Under the pieces are notes generated by a model. It saw nothing but the letters and a program-made list of their open reading frames with translations. It was not told the DNA's origin and did not search any database. Positions 1 through 7,820 of a DNA stretch of 16,128 nucleotides are shown one piece after another. Origin of the DNA: JADHZC01 sp964409505 (GTDB lineage: Bacteria > Pseudomonadota > Alphaproteobacteria > Rickettsiales > Rickettsiaceae); the NCBI GenBank assembly GCA_964409505.1, contig CAYPDK010000018.1, positions 1 to 16,128 on the forward strand, written 5' to 3'. The stretch's first letter is position 1; each line of letters opens with the position of its first letter. Made by a program: the position numbers and the translations under genes.

Positions 1-49
1 TAAATATATTAGTTAAAATTAGATCAGTACAGAGTGTTACCTAGAAAAC

Positions 50-132
50 GTAAGATTTAGCTCTTCTTTAAAAAGAGCTAAGTCTTACAAGGATAAATAA
101 TGTAGTAGGCCCCTTGTAAGTAGACTACTATA
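50..132 (+). other. Interlocking hairpins, possible structured RNA
   Basis: Three inverted repeats overlap here. Stem 1 pairs 50-65 with 73-88 (16 bp, one T-G wobble, 7-nt loop). Stem 2 pairs CTTACAAGG (84-92) with CCTTGTAAG (112-120), perfect 9 bp, and reuses the 3' five bases of stem 1. Stem 3 pairs TAGTAG (103-108) with CTACTA (125-130). Stems 1 and 3 can coexist, while stem 2 excludes stem 1. The wobble pair is tolerated only in plus-strand RNA (it becomes A-C on the minus strand). No T-run follows, and no gene starts close by on the plus strand, so the role is unknown. Confidence 0.4.
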
Positions 133-167
133 CCATATTTAATACAAAATATTTACAAAAAATCATA

Positions 168-193
168 AAAAATCATTCTCAAAAATCATTCTC
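168..193. repeat. Tandem repeat, 13 nt x 2
   Basis: AAAAATCATTCTC occurs twice head to tail (168-180, 181-193), with a partial third copy (AAAAAATCAT) just upstream. It is low-complexity AT-rich sequence in a spacer, probably a slippage product. Confidence 0.6.
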
Positions 194-355
194 TTTTCAA
201 ATTAATAAAAAGAATTAATAGTACCTACTCATTACAGATCTGAATTAAAAGTAAAAAACCAAGCAGAAACACCTTCACAAGAATAACACTCAGAAAATTT
301 GCTTTACTATACTATGTAAAACAAACAATTTAGACAAACACTACATCTAGAAGCC

Positions 356-604
356 TCAGTGCACAGTTTTTTCGTTTCCATAACTTTCTGAACCTCCTAC
401 TTGCACAGATTCCACCTGATATTCATGTACATATCTTTCTTCTTGTACCACAACTTGATTTAGATCTCCTAATTCTTTATATTTATGTACTATCACTTTT
501 GGTTCTGTTATCCTTAATTCTGTTATCTCTACTCTACAACACACTTTTGCTAAACATAAAGACACTGGTAAACAACAAAATCCCATGAGAAAATATAATA
601 CCAT
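356..604 (-). CDS. Small hypothetical protein with N-terminal hydrophobic segment
   Basis: I do not recognise this 82-residue protein. Residues 1-20 are hydrophobic (MVLYFLMGFCCLPVSLCLA) and look like a signal peptide or membrane anchor, but with no basic residue before the core and no proper lipobox. The rest (about 24-82) is hydrophilic, rich in V, E, Y and Q, with a small internal repeat (EITELRITEP). The ATG at 604 is preceded by AGAGG about 10 nt upstream, the same ribosome-binding sequence used by fabI and by the gene at 7907, which favours a real gene. It stands alone on its strand, with non-coding DNA on both sides. Alternatives are a remnant of a larger gene or a chance frame; the ribosome site and ordinary codon use argue mildly against chance. 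Confidence 0.5.
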   Translation of the reverse strand: MVLYFLMGFCCLPVSLCLAKVCCRVEITELRITEPKVIVHKYKELGDLNQVVVQEERYVHEYQVESVQVGGSESYGNEKTVH

Positions 605-938
605 AATCTTTTAACCTCTAAAACATAATAAATACTCAATTGTAAAGACAAAGACATAGGTTTATTATAAATTTCATCTATCTTTTTGAGAGCTCTAATA
701 CAAACCACCTACTCTTTATTAACGCCTATCCTAGGTATTATTTCATTATTTTGATAATCTGTAAAGAAATCAAAATACACTTTTCCTAATTAAATTAACA
801 AAGTGTTCCTTTAAACATATAATCACTAAATTTTAGATACATCAAAAGTATTTTTTATAAAATAAAAAATCTAAGAATATGAAGTAGAATTTCCTGTTAC
901 TTCAGCATTAATTGTTTGTTTCTATATCCTTGGTAATC

Positions 939-1178
939 TTAAGTTACATACTCTTGTTCTAAAATTTCTTGAAAAATGGTTTCATCTTGTATATTTTTTC
1001 CAGAAAAATTTTCTTCCTCTTTTTCTTCCCTCTTGTTTTACAGAATTTTTACTATGACAACAAGCTCCTACCTTAGACACAAGGCTTACTATTTTAGATA
1101 AAATTTGTGAAATATGACTAAGAAAAAAGTATTGATATTTTCTATCTTGCTAGGATTAGAGTCTTGAGTATTTGACAT
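939..1178 (-). pseudogene. Possible eroded ORF with two compensating frameshifts
   Basis: An ATG at 1178 opens a frame beginning MSNTQDSNPSKIENINTFF that stops at 1091-1089. The overlapping -1 frame then stays open through a segment reading SHISQILSKIVSLVSK. Near 1035-1040 the original frame resumes with a charged tail (REEKEEENFSGKN, then ETIFQEILEQEYVT) and ends in TAA at 941-939. The first switch falls at a run of six T (minus strand; 1123-1128), the second at a short A run, both natural indel sites. The whole would encode about 80 residues of unknown function. No ribosome-binding site is seen before the ATG. The purine-rich tail could look coding by chance, so this is a weak call. Confidence 0.25.
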
Positions 1179-1293
1179 CTGTTTATTAATTATTTACTTT
1201 TATAAGTTAGTTTTATAACATATTAATCATTTTGTAAAGAATACAAAATATATATTTCCTGTAAGTATCTGAGTATATTCTTTATCTTAATGC

Positions 1294-1322
1294 TTGACGC
1301 ATATTGATAAATCTTCTATGAT
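1294..1322 (+). promoter_or_regulatory. Sigma-70 promoter for the 400-residue repeat protein
   Basis: TTGACG (1294-1299, 5/6 match to the -35 consensus) and TATGAT (1317-1322, 5/6 match to the -10 consensus) are separated by exactly 17 nt. Transcription would start near 1329, giving a leader of about 39 nt before the ATG at 1368. Confidence 0.65.
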
Positions 1323-1367
1323 TTTAGTGTGCTTTTTATGCAACTAAATTATTAATTTATTAAGTAT

Positions 1368-2570
1368 ATGAATATGATTAGATCTATTTTAAATATGTTA
1401 AATATGTTTAGTAATAACACTATCTCAGAATCAAAGCTTTTTGATAGACTTGACGCAGCTTGTGTTCCTGGTAATATATCTCCTGAAGTCAAAAATATTG
1501 TTGAGTCTAGGAATAACGCAGACCTAATTATAGAATGCTTTCAGGATGACTCACCATACAGAGACAGAGCGCTTGCATTTGCAAATAATTTGACTCAGAA
1601 TTATGAGGCCGCATCCTCTTTTGTTAGTTCTAAGGTATTTGGTAAATTTATTGGAATAAAAGACCTTGTAAATACTAATTTACTCAAGGTGCAAGATCCT
1701 CATGAGGGATATAGTTGTCTGTGGAAAATGTATTATAATCCTATACCTAAGTACAATCAAGTAGAAATTTTCTCAAATCTGATTGAGAGTGGAGATATTA
1801 CTACTGACTTACTCAAAATCCAAAATCGACGGGGTGAAACAATACTATTTGATATAGCAAACAGAGATAATCCTAATGAAAGCAAACAAATTATTCATCA
1901 AATGTTTCAAAAAAATTTGATTGATAAAGATTTAGTTAAAATCCTAAATTTTCAGAATATAACAGCGCTTGACTCTTTTGTGAAAGATAGTTTGCTTTTT
2001 AGCGAAAGTGAAGCATTAAATGAAAGAGCAGAATTATTTTGTGAATTTATTGATCAAGATCTCGTGGATAAAGAATTGCTTAAAGTACAAACTCCTTCCG
2101 GAGACAAAATAACAATATTATGGAGAATACTTAATAACAGATATGCTCCTAAGCTAGTTAATAAAATTTTTTCTTATGAAAATGGGAGTCTTATTGATGA
2201 AGAGTTATTCAATATACAAACTGCCCAACAAAAGACAATAATAGACCGAGTACGAGAAAAAGTACAGAGTGATAGACAACCTTTAGGAACACGAATAGAT
2301 CTATTAAATCTCTTTGAAGGCGCCCTACGGAAAGTAGGATTAACTGATGCAGCAGAATCTTTACATCAAGAATTACCACTGCCACCTCAGGCAACACCGC
2401 AAGAACTTGCAGAAAGAGTACAAATACCAGTACAAATACCAGTACAAAGACTAGTAGATCTTCAATATTATCAAGATAGTTCTACTGATGTGGGAAGTGA
2501 TAACGACGAAGATGTATATAGTGTAGATTTAGATGGTGATACTTATGTAGGAGATTCTGATTCTTTATGA
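1368..2570 (+). CDS. Repeat protein with acidic tail, candidate secreted effector
   Basis: I cannot assign this 400-residue protein to a named family. Residues about 100-290 hold five related units, each opening with a variant of D-x-L-L-K-[IV]-Q at L105, L148, L189, L237 and L280 (spacing 43, 41, 48, 43). Each continues with a helix-rich stretch ending in a pattern like F-x-x-L-I. The pattern recalls degenerate ankyrin-type helical repeats, but the unit is longer than the usual 33. Residues 350-360 contain VQIPVQIPVQ, encoded by a 12-nt DNA repeat, and the last 30 residues are strongly acidic. No signal peptide or membrane segment is visible. A single-gene transcript with its own promoter and an extended repeat fold fits an intracellular symbiont effector, perhaps a T4SS substrate, but that is inference. 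A ribosome-binding site is not obvious; a second ATG two codons in is possible. Confidence 0.75.
   Translation: MNMIRSILNMLNMFSNNTISESKLFDRLDAACVPGNISPEVKNIVESRNNADLIIECFQDDSPYRDRALAFANNLTQNYEAASSFVSSKVFGKFIGIKDLVNTNLLKVQDPHEGYSCLWKMYYNPIPKYNQVEIFSNLIESGDITTDLLKIQNRRGETILFDIANRDNPNESKQIIHQMFQKNLIDKDLVKILNFQNITALDSFVKDSLLFSESEALNERAELFCEFIDQDLVDKELLKVQTPSGDKITILWRILNNRYAPKLVNKIFSYENGSLIDEELFNIQTAQQKTIIDRVREKVQSDRQPLGTRIDLLNLFEGALRKVGLTDAAESLHQELPLPPQATPQELAERVQIPVQIPVQRLVDLQYYQDSSTDVGSDNDEDVYSVDLDGDTYVGDSDSL
2418..2447 (+). repeat. 12-nt tandem repeat inside the effector-like gene
   Basis: GTACAAATACCA occurs twice in tandem (2418-2429, 2430-2441), followed by a partial copy (GTACAA). It encodes a V-Q-I-P repeat between the helical repeats and the acidic tail. 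Confidence 0.8.
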
Positions 2571-2579
2571 GTCTCCTAC
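2547..2579 (+). terminator. Strong hairpin spanning the stop codon
   Basis: GTAGGAGATTC (2547-2557) pairs with GAGTCTCCTAC (2569-2579) over 11 bp with one T-G wobble and an 11-nt loop. The TGA stop (2568-2570) lies in the 3' arm. The wobble suits plus-strand RNA. No T-run follows at once; a run of nine T comes 43 nt later. It may protect or define the 3' end of the mRNA. Confidence 0.45.
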
Positions 2580-2586
2580 TAACTCG

Positions 2587-2630
2587 AAACTTAAAGATAT
2601 AACCTACTGTATATATGGAAGTTTTTTTTT
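2587..2630 (+). terminator. Weak intrinsic terminator with T9 tract
   Basis: AAACTT (2587-2592) can pair with AAGTTT (2619-2624), with weak AT pairing inside the loop, and a run of nine T (2622-2630) follows or overlaps the 3' arm. It lies between the convergent 400-residue gene and lnt, where termination is expected. Confidence 0.35.
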
Positions 2631-2693
2631 GAAAAGGTATTAGTGAAAAATTAAAATAATATAAAATTAAGACTATAGAATACTAATCACAAT

Positions 2694-4220
2694 TTACCAA
2701 GATTTAATAATAAACAGAATTGAGATTTCTAATATTTTAATCCCTAATATCAGTAAGAACAAATTTAACATAGAAGATTTTGTAAAAGGAGTTATATAAG
2801 GCAGTTTTTTAGGAATAAAGGAATCAATTATGCCAGTTTGATGTAGATCTAATTTTTGTAATACCTGACCTAGTGGATTAATTACAGCAGATATTCCATT
2901 ATTAGAAGATCGAAGTAAAGGCAAACCATTTTCTACCGCTCTTAATTTATTGATAATAAGGTGCTGATATGGCTGAGAAGAATCTTTATACCAAGCATCA
3001 TTTGAGAGATTTATTATAACATCTAGGTTTTGATTTATAGATTTGACTTCATCTGAAAAAATACTCTCATAACATATAAGAGGTAAAATATTGAGATTTG
3101 CTTCTTTAAAATTAACATTCTCCCTAGATCCTTTAGAGTAAGATATAGATCCATAAGTAACTTTTTTTATAGGTACTACTTTTAAGATGAATTCTGGAAT
3201 ATATTCTCCAAATGGTACCAAATGAGATTTATAATATGCAAATAATAATTTTGCCCTATTATCAACTCCCATTAATGATACATAAATCTTAGTCTTTGTT
3301 AGAAAATTTATAACATCAATACCTCCTGTTATAAGGAATAGTTTTTTATCTATAGATTCAAAAAAATCTTTTAAATGTTTTTGTACTATTTTATTCGTAA
3401 TAGGAAGAATTATTGCAGATTCAGGCCATATTATTATGTCTATTTCGTCCAAAGGAGCAATTTTAGATAAATTTACATGTGATATTAAATTACCATCTAA
3501 TTGTTCTTTGTTCCATTTTTGTTCTTGTTTTATGGAAGGTTGAACAATTCTTATTTTCGTGGGTAAAAATTCTTCTTGGTACTCATATATTCTTTTGTAC
3601 CCATACGATATTTGTACTATGAGAATTATGCAAGATGTAGTTAGAATAGTTTTGAACACAATCTTGTTGTAATAAGAGTAAAGAAAACTTCCCAAATAAA
3701 CCACTATAAAACTAATACCAAGTATTCCAAAAATATTCGCGGACTGGATCAATATATCTGAAAAACCAAAACTATAACCAAGACAAGCCCATGGAAAACC
3801 TGTAAAAATCCAGGAAATAAGCCATTCAAAAAGAATCCATAACATACAAAAAATACTATGAAAAAGAAAGTCTTTTTTTCTAAAAAAAAAACTCAAAATA
3901 GCTATACCAGCTATAAAAAGTGATAAAAATCCTGGTAATGAAATTGTTACAATTGGCAGTAAAAATAAAAAATTCTTCATATATGAGCTAATTGCGATTC
4001 CTATCCAGTAAAAACTGACCACAAAAAAGCCAAATCCAAAAATATAACCATGAATAAAGGCCTCTTTTTTAGTACTAGAGTTATAGATCTTATAAGTAAG
4101 TAAAGACAATGCATAAATTCCTGGAATAAACCATACAGGCGCAAAGCTTGTAGCTAAAGTAACACCTGCTAGAAGAGAAGATGTCTTGCTGTATTTGTCT
4201 AAAATGGCACGATATGTCAT
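2694..4220 (-). CDS. lnt: Apolipoprotein N-acyltransferase
   Basis: Lnt transfers an acyl chain from a phospholipid to the N-terminal cysteine of diacylated lipoproteins, the last step of lipoprotein maturation in the inner membrane. The 508-residue protein has the family's normal length and layout: about six hydrophobic segments in residues 15-205, a periplasmic nitrilase-fold domain (about 222-470), and a C-terminal membrane helix (about 484-506). The catalytic triad is visible: E267 in IIIWPESAI, K331 in YYKSHLVPFGEY and C383 in LICYES, nearly the same numbering as in E. coli (E267, K335, C387). W265-P266 before the glutamate and the FGEY motif are also typical. It is transcribed divergently from fabI across 232 bp and is probably a single-gene unit. 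No strong ribosome-binding site precedes the ATG. The identification is secure. Confidence 0.95.
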   Translation of the reverse strand: MTYRAILDKYSKTSSLLAGVTLATSFAPVWFIPGIYALSLLTYKIYNSSTKKEAFIHGYIFGFGFFVVSFYWIGIAISSYMKNFLFLLPIVTISLPGFLSLFIAGIAILSFFFRKKDFLFHSIFCMLWILFEWLISWIFTGFPWACLGYSFGFSDILIQSANIFGILGISFIVVYLGSFLYSYYNKIVFKTILTTSCIILIVQISYGYKRIYEYQEEFLPTKIRIVQPSIKQEQKWNKEQLDGNLISHVNLSKIAPLDEIDIIIWPESAIILPITNKIVQKHLKDFFESIDKKLFLITGGIDVINFLTKTKIYVSLMGVDNRAKLLFAYYKSHLVPFGEYIPEFILKVVPIKKVTYGSISYSKGSRENVNFKEANLNILPLICYESIFSDEVKSINQNLDVIINLSNDAWYKDSSQPYQHLIINKLRAVENGLPLLRSSNNGISAVINPLGQVLQKLDLHQTGIIDSFIPKKLPYITPFTKSSMLNLFLLILGIKILEISILFIIKSW

Positions 4221-4295
4221 CCAAAATAAAATATCTCGTTTAATAACTAATTTATTTAAAATATCATTATATTATATCTTGCTATAAGTACTGAA

Positions 4296-4327
4296 TTCTT
4301 ATTTATCACTTTTCTTATTTATCACTT
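4296..4327. repeat. Perfect 16-nt tandem repeat in the lnt/fabI divergent spacer
   Basis: TTCTTATTTATCACTT occurs twice in direct tandem (4296-4311, 4312-4327). The second copy and its right flank resemble a sequence at 7779-7797 in the maeB divergent spacer (core TATCACTTAT). It could be a regulator site repeated at one-and-a-half turn spacing, or simply a slippage product. Confidence 0.6.
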
Positions 4328-4452
4328 ATTTATTATTGAATAAGAGTAATAAATATGTTACTTTTTCTGAGCCTATACTTGTGTGATCGCACAGTATTTA
4401 TGAATATAAAGATCTAACAAAACAAGTTAAAGTTAATTTTTAGAGGTTTTTT

Positions 4453-5268
4453 ATGAATGAATTTCCTGCAGACTTAATGAAAGGAAAAAAAGGTATAGTT
4501 ACAGGTATTGCAAATAATATGTCTATTGCCTGGCATATTGCACAAGCTCTGTATCATACAGGAGCAGAGTTAATACTAACCTATCCCTCTATTGCCATAA
4601 AAAATAGAATTTTAGATATTTCAGAAGAAATAGAAGTAAATTCTATAGAACCCCTAGATGTTTTAGACGAGAATTCTATAGATAACCTCTTTTCTAATCT
4701 CGAAAAGAAATTTGAAAAACTAGACTTTATTGTACATTCTATTGCTTTTTCAGATAAGGAAGAACTAAGAGGGAGATTTATAGATACGAGTTTAAAAAAT
4801 TTTTTAACTACAATGCAAATCTCTTGTTTTTCTCTAAATTCCCTTGCAAAAAGAGCAGAAAAATTAATGCAAAAAGGTTCATCCTTAAAGAGTCAGAATG
4901 CGGGAGGTAGTATCTTAACTTTATCCTATTATGGTTCAGATAAAGTATTTCCTGGATATAACGTAATGGGAGTTGCTAAGGCGGCTCTTGAGAGTAGTGT
5001 TAAATATCTTGCATATGATATGGGAACTTATAACATACGTGTTAATGCTATCTCTGCAGGTCCAATTCAAACACTTGCATCTCGTGGAATAAGTAATTTT
5101 AACGACATGTTAAAAATTCACTCTAGCAGTGCCCCTTTAAGAAGAAAAATATCTGGACAAGATGTTGCCAAATCCGCACTTTATTTATTAAGTGATCTAT
5201 CACCCTCTGTTACAGGAGAAATCCATTATGTAGATGGAGGATATAATATTATGGGTATAAATGCGTAA
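4453..5268 (+). CDS. fabI: Enoyl-[acyl-carrier-protein] reductase (NADH), FabI
   Basis: FabI reduces trans-2-enoyl-ACP with NAD(P)H, closing each cycle of type II fatty acid elongation in the cytoplasm. The 271-residue protein is a full-length short-chain dehydrogenase of the FabI branch. The nucleotide-binding region reads TGIANNMSIAWHIA (residues 17-30). The catalytic signature Y-x6-Y-x6-K typical of FabI is present in spaced form: Y159 (LSYYG), Y169 (GYNVMG) and K176 (VAKAALE), matching E. coli Y146/Y156/K163 with a constant offset of 13. Further family marks are RVNAISAGPIQTLA (196-209) and VDGGYNIMG (260-268). The ATG has AGAGG (4442-4446) six nt upstream. tRNA-Leu follows 37 nt downstream on the same strand and may be cotranscribed. 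The enzyme class is the target of triclosan-type inhibitors in other bacteria. Confidence 0.96.
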   Translation: MNEFPADLMKGKKGIVTGIANNMSIAWHIAQALYHTGAELILTYPSIAIKNRILDISEEIEVNSIEPLDVLDENSIDNLFSNLEKKFEKLDFIVHSIAFSDKEELRGRFIDTSLKNFLTTMQISCFSLNSLAKRAEKLMQKGSSLKSQNAGGSILTLSYYGSDKVFPGYNVMGVAKAALESSVKYLAYDMGTYNIRVNAISAGPIQTLASRGISNFNDMLKIHSSSAPLRRKISGQDVAKSALYLLSDLSPSVTGEIHYVDGGYNIMGINA

Positions 5269-5305
5269 AAGATCTTGTAACTTCTTGAACGAAATCGCTC
5301 TACGA

Positions 5306-5388
5306 GCCTTTGTGGTGGAATGGTAGACACGATAGACTCAAAATCTATTGTTATTTATAACGTGCCGGTTCAAGTCCGGCCAAAGGTA
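5306..5388 (+). tRNA. tRNA-Leu (anticodon CAA)
   Basis: The cloverleaf is complete. The acceptor stem GCCTTTG pairs with CAAAGGT (one terminal G-T) and the discriminator base is A. The anticodon stem ATAGA/TCTAT encloses loop CTCAAAA, giving anticodon CAA, which reads UUG. The long variable arm (about 5348-5363) is class II, as expected for leucine. The T arm is GCCGG-TTCAAGT-CCGGC (5364-5380). The 3' CCA is not encoded. UUG is one of the A/U-ended leucine codons favoured in such genomes. Confidence 0.97.
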
Positions 5389-5434
5389 TCAAGCCTTACA
5401 TGTTCAAACATAGAAATTGATATAGAAACAAACT

Positions 5435-7708
5435 CTATTCTTTGTGTAGAGAAGCTTCAAAGGCTGCAAATATAGCAAAATGTATAATGTCGTTAACTCC
5501 AGATCCAGTAGGAACAACCTGTACAGATTGTTTAAATCCGTGTAGTAAAGGACCTATAAACGTTCCTTCTGTGAGCTCTTCTATAAGATCGTTTGCAATA
5601 GATGCAGAATTTAATCCCGGCATTATTAACACATTTGCAGGAGCTGTTAATCTACAAAAAGGATATAATTTCTGTAAATTTCTATTTAAAGCAACATCTA
5701 AACGCATATCTCCATCATATTCAAAATCTAGATCAAGTTTATCAAGAGCTTTAAGACATTCACGTACTTTTTCTGTATTTTTACTATATGGATTACCAAA
5801 ATTAGAAAATGAAAGCAAAGCTACTCTTGGAGAGTACCCCATAGATTTGGAGAGATTTGCTGATTGAATCGTAATATTTTTCAGAGTTTCTGAATCTGGA
5901 ACTTCATGTTCTGAGGTATCAGCAAAGATGATTCTATGTTCTTTTAACAAAAGAACAGAATATCCTATTAAAAGATGATCTTCTTTAATATCAATAATCT
6001 TCTTTATATCTTCTAAATTATTGTAGTAATTTTTTGTAATACCTGTAACCATAGCGTCAGCATCACTACAAGCTACCATACAAGATGCAAAGGCGTTTCG
6101 ATCTCTGGTAACAAGTCTTGCACAATCTCTATAAAGATAACCTTTTCTTTGTAATTTAGAATAGATGTAACCTATGTAGAAGTCTATTTTATGGCAAACA
6201 GAGGCGTTGATGATCTGTATTCCCTCTAGAGATACATTATGGGATATATGAGACAGTATTTTATAAATTCTCTCTTCTCTACCTACAAGAATAGGAATTG
6301 CATATTTTTCGTCTCGTATTACCATTGCAGCCTTAATAACTTCTTCTTCTTCTCCCTCTGCAAAAACAATTCTTTGTAATTTAGATTTCTTAACCTGATT
6401 AAAAAAATTTACCATATAATGAAAAGTAGGATTTAATCTACTACTTAATGTGATTTTATATTTTTCTAGATCAAAATTTGTTATTTGAGCTACACCACTT
6501 TCAATCGCCGCCTTTGCAACTGCATGAGAAATAATAGTGATAAGCCTTGGATCAAAAGGAGAAGGTATAATATAATTCCTACCAAAGAGTTTTTTTTTAG
6601 AATTTTTGTTATTACTATATGCTTTTTGTACTATTTGCGGAACAGGAGCTCTTGCAAGCTTTGCTAAGGCTTTAGCTGCTTCTATTTTCATATATGTGTT
6701 TATTTGTTTTGACCTAACATCAATAGCACCTCTAAAGATATAAGGAAAACACATGACATTATTTATTTGATTATCATAATCGGACCTTCCGGTAGCAATT
6801 ATTGCATCATTTCTTATTTCTTTAACTTTTTCTGGCAAAATTTCAGGTTCTGGATTTGCAATAGCAAAAATAATTGGATTATCCGACATAGAGAGAACCA
6901 TCTCAGTTGTAAGTATATTACCTTTAGAGAGGCCTATAAAAACATGGGAATCTCTCATAGCCTCTTGAAGTGTACGATACGATGTATCATTTGCTCTTAC
7001 TTCTTTCCACTTATTCATACCAGTATTTCTCCCTTTGTAGATAACACCTAAACTATCACACAAAGTAATATTTTCATGTACCCCTCCCATCGCAAGAATA
7101 AGATCAAAACAAGCAATTCCTGCAGCCCCTGCTCCATTAATAACTATTTTAACATCAGAAATTTTTCTATCAGTTAAAAATAAAGCATTAATAAGGCCTG
7201 CCAAAACAACAATAGCCGTACCATGTTGATCATCATGAAATACAGGAATATCCATTAGCTCTTTAAGAGTCTGCTCTATTAAAAAGCACTCAGGAGCCTT
7301 AATATCTTCAAGATTAACCCCCCCCCAACTAGCACCTAAATACTTCACAGAATTAATAAACTCATATGGGTCCTCCGTATTTACTTCAATATCAAAAGCA
7401 TCAATGTCAGCAAATTTTTTGAACAATACAGCCTTACCCTCCATAACAGGCTTAGCAGCAGAAGCGCCTAAATTTCCAAGTCCCAAAACAGCTGTTCCAT
7501 TTGTAATAACAGCTACAAGATTCCCTTTAGAAGTGTATTTATAGATATTGTTAACATTTTTTTGAATCTCAAGACAAGGAGCAGCAACTCCCGGTGAATA
7601 CGCTAATGATAATTCTTTTTCTGTATTTAAACTTTTTGTAACCTTTATAGCAAATTTACCAGGTTTACCCTTGTTATGGTACAAAAGTGCACTTTCATAT
7701 TCTTTCAT
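5435..7708 (-). CDS. maeB: NADP-dependent malic enzyme with C-terminal phosphotransacetylase-like domain
   Basis: MaeB decarboxylates malate oxidatively to pyruvate, making NADPH. At 757 residues it matches the two-part MaeB architecture (E. coli form is about 759). Residues 1-170 hold the malic enzyme N-terminal domain with AYSPGVA (36-42) and the metal/active-site stretch DIPVFHDDQHGTA (153-165). Residues 170-430 form the NAD(P)-binding domain, with the Rossmann loop NGAGAAGIA (191-199). From about 440 to the end is the phosphate acetyl/butyryltransferase-like domain (starting RIVFAEGEEE, 446-455), which in MaeB is regarded as regulatory rather than a working Pta. It is convergent with tRNA-Leu and divergent from the gene at 7907. 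In rickettsial metabolism it would feed imported or TCA-cycle malate to pyruvate. No frameshift is seen. NADP preference is inferred from family. Confidence 0.95.
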   Translation of the reverse strand: MKEYESALLYHNKGKPGKFAIKVTKSLNTEKELSLAYSPGVAAPCLEIQKNVNNIYKYTSKGNLVAVITNGTAVLGLGNLGASAAKPVMEGKAVLFKKFADIDAFDIEVNTEDPYEFINSVKYLGASWGGVNLEDIKAPECFLIEQTLKELMDIPVFHDDQHGTAIVVLAGLINALFLTDRKISDVKIVINGAGAAGIACFDLILAMGGVHENITLCDSLGVIYKGRNTGMNKWKEVRANDTSYRTLQEAMRDSHVFIGLSKGNILTTEMVLSMSDNPIIFAIANPEPEILPEKVKEIRNDAIIATGRSDYDNQINNVMCFPYIFRGAIDVRSKQINTYMKIEAAKALAKLARAPVPQIVQKAYSNNKNSKKKLFGRNYIIPSPFDPRLITIISHAVAKAAIESGVAQITNFDLEKYKITLSSRLNPTFHYMVNFFNQVKKSKLQRIVFAEGEEEEVIKAAMVIRDEKYAIPILVGREERIYKILSHISHNVSLEGIQIINASVCHKIDFYIGYIYSKLQRKGYLYRDCARLVTRDRNAFASCMVACSDADAMVTGITKNYYNNLEDIKKIIDIKEDHLLIGYSVLLLKEHRIIFADTSEHEVPDSETLKNITIQSANLSKSMGYSPRVALLSFSNFGNPYSKNTEKVRECLKALDKLDLDFEYDGDMRLDVALNRNLQKLYPFCRLTAPANVLIMPGLNSASIANDLIEELTEGTFIGPLLHGFKQSVQVVPTGSGVNDIIHFAIFAAFEASLHKE

Positions 7709-7820
7709 AAAGTTTTATTTTTTTTTAATAATATCTAATTTTATAAAGATTGCTTTATATATGTAATAAAATCAATACTTATCACTTATCTATTGTTATT
7801 TATAAAATTTTGTGTAAGTA

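Larger units (their letters stand above)
1..355. other. Gene-poor spacer at left edge
   Basis: No convincing gene is visible. The stretch holds the hairpin cluster at 50-132 and a short tandem repeat at 168-193. A short plus-strand frame around 214-285 reads like coding sequence (ending in ETPSQE then TAA) but has no start codon, so it could be a gene remnant or chance. Confidence 0.5.
605..1367. other. Gene-poor spacer
   Basis: No intact gene of normal size is present in this 763-nt AT-rich stretch. It contains the possible eroded minus-strand ORF (939-1178) and, at its right end, the promoter of the 400-residue protein. Such low coding density is common in rickettsial genomes undergoing reduction. 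Confidence 0.5.

Noticed and set aside
550..708. Minus-strand frame overlapping the 82-residue gene (GTG at 708 or ATG at 657)
   Set aside because: It overlaps the better-supported gene with AGAGG ribosome site, has no clear start of its own, and such frames are expected in AT-rich DNA.
1116..1169. 17-codon plus-strand frame with signal-like start (MTKKKVLIFSILLG)
   Set aside because: Too short, no ribosome site, and it lies over the possible eroded minus-strand ORF.
4382..4393. TGTG-ATCG-CACA, resembling a CRP site
   Set aside because: The half-sites are too close for CRP (TGTGA-N6-TCACA), and a CRP-type regulator is not evident here.
5442..7051. Several plus-strand open frames inside maeB
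   Set aside because: They are antisense to a full-length, well-conserved enzyme gene and show no family features.
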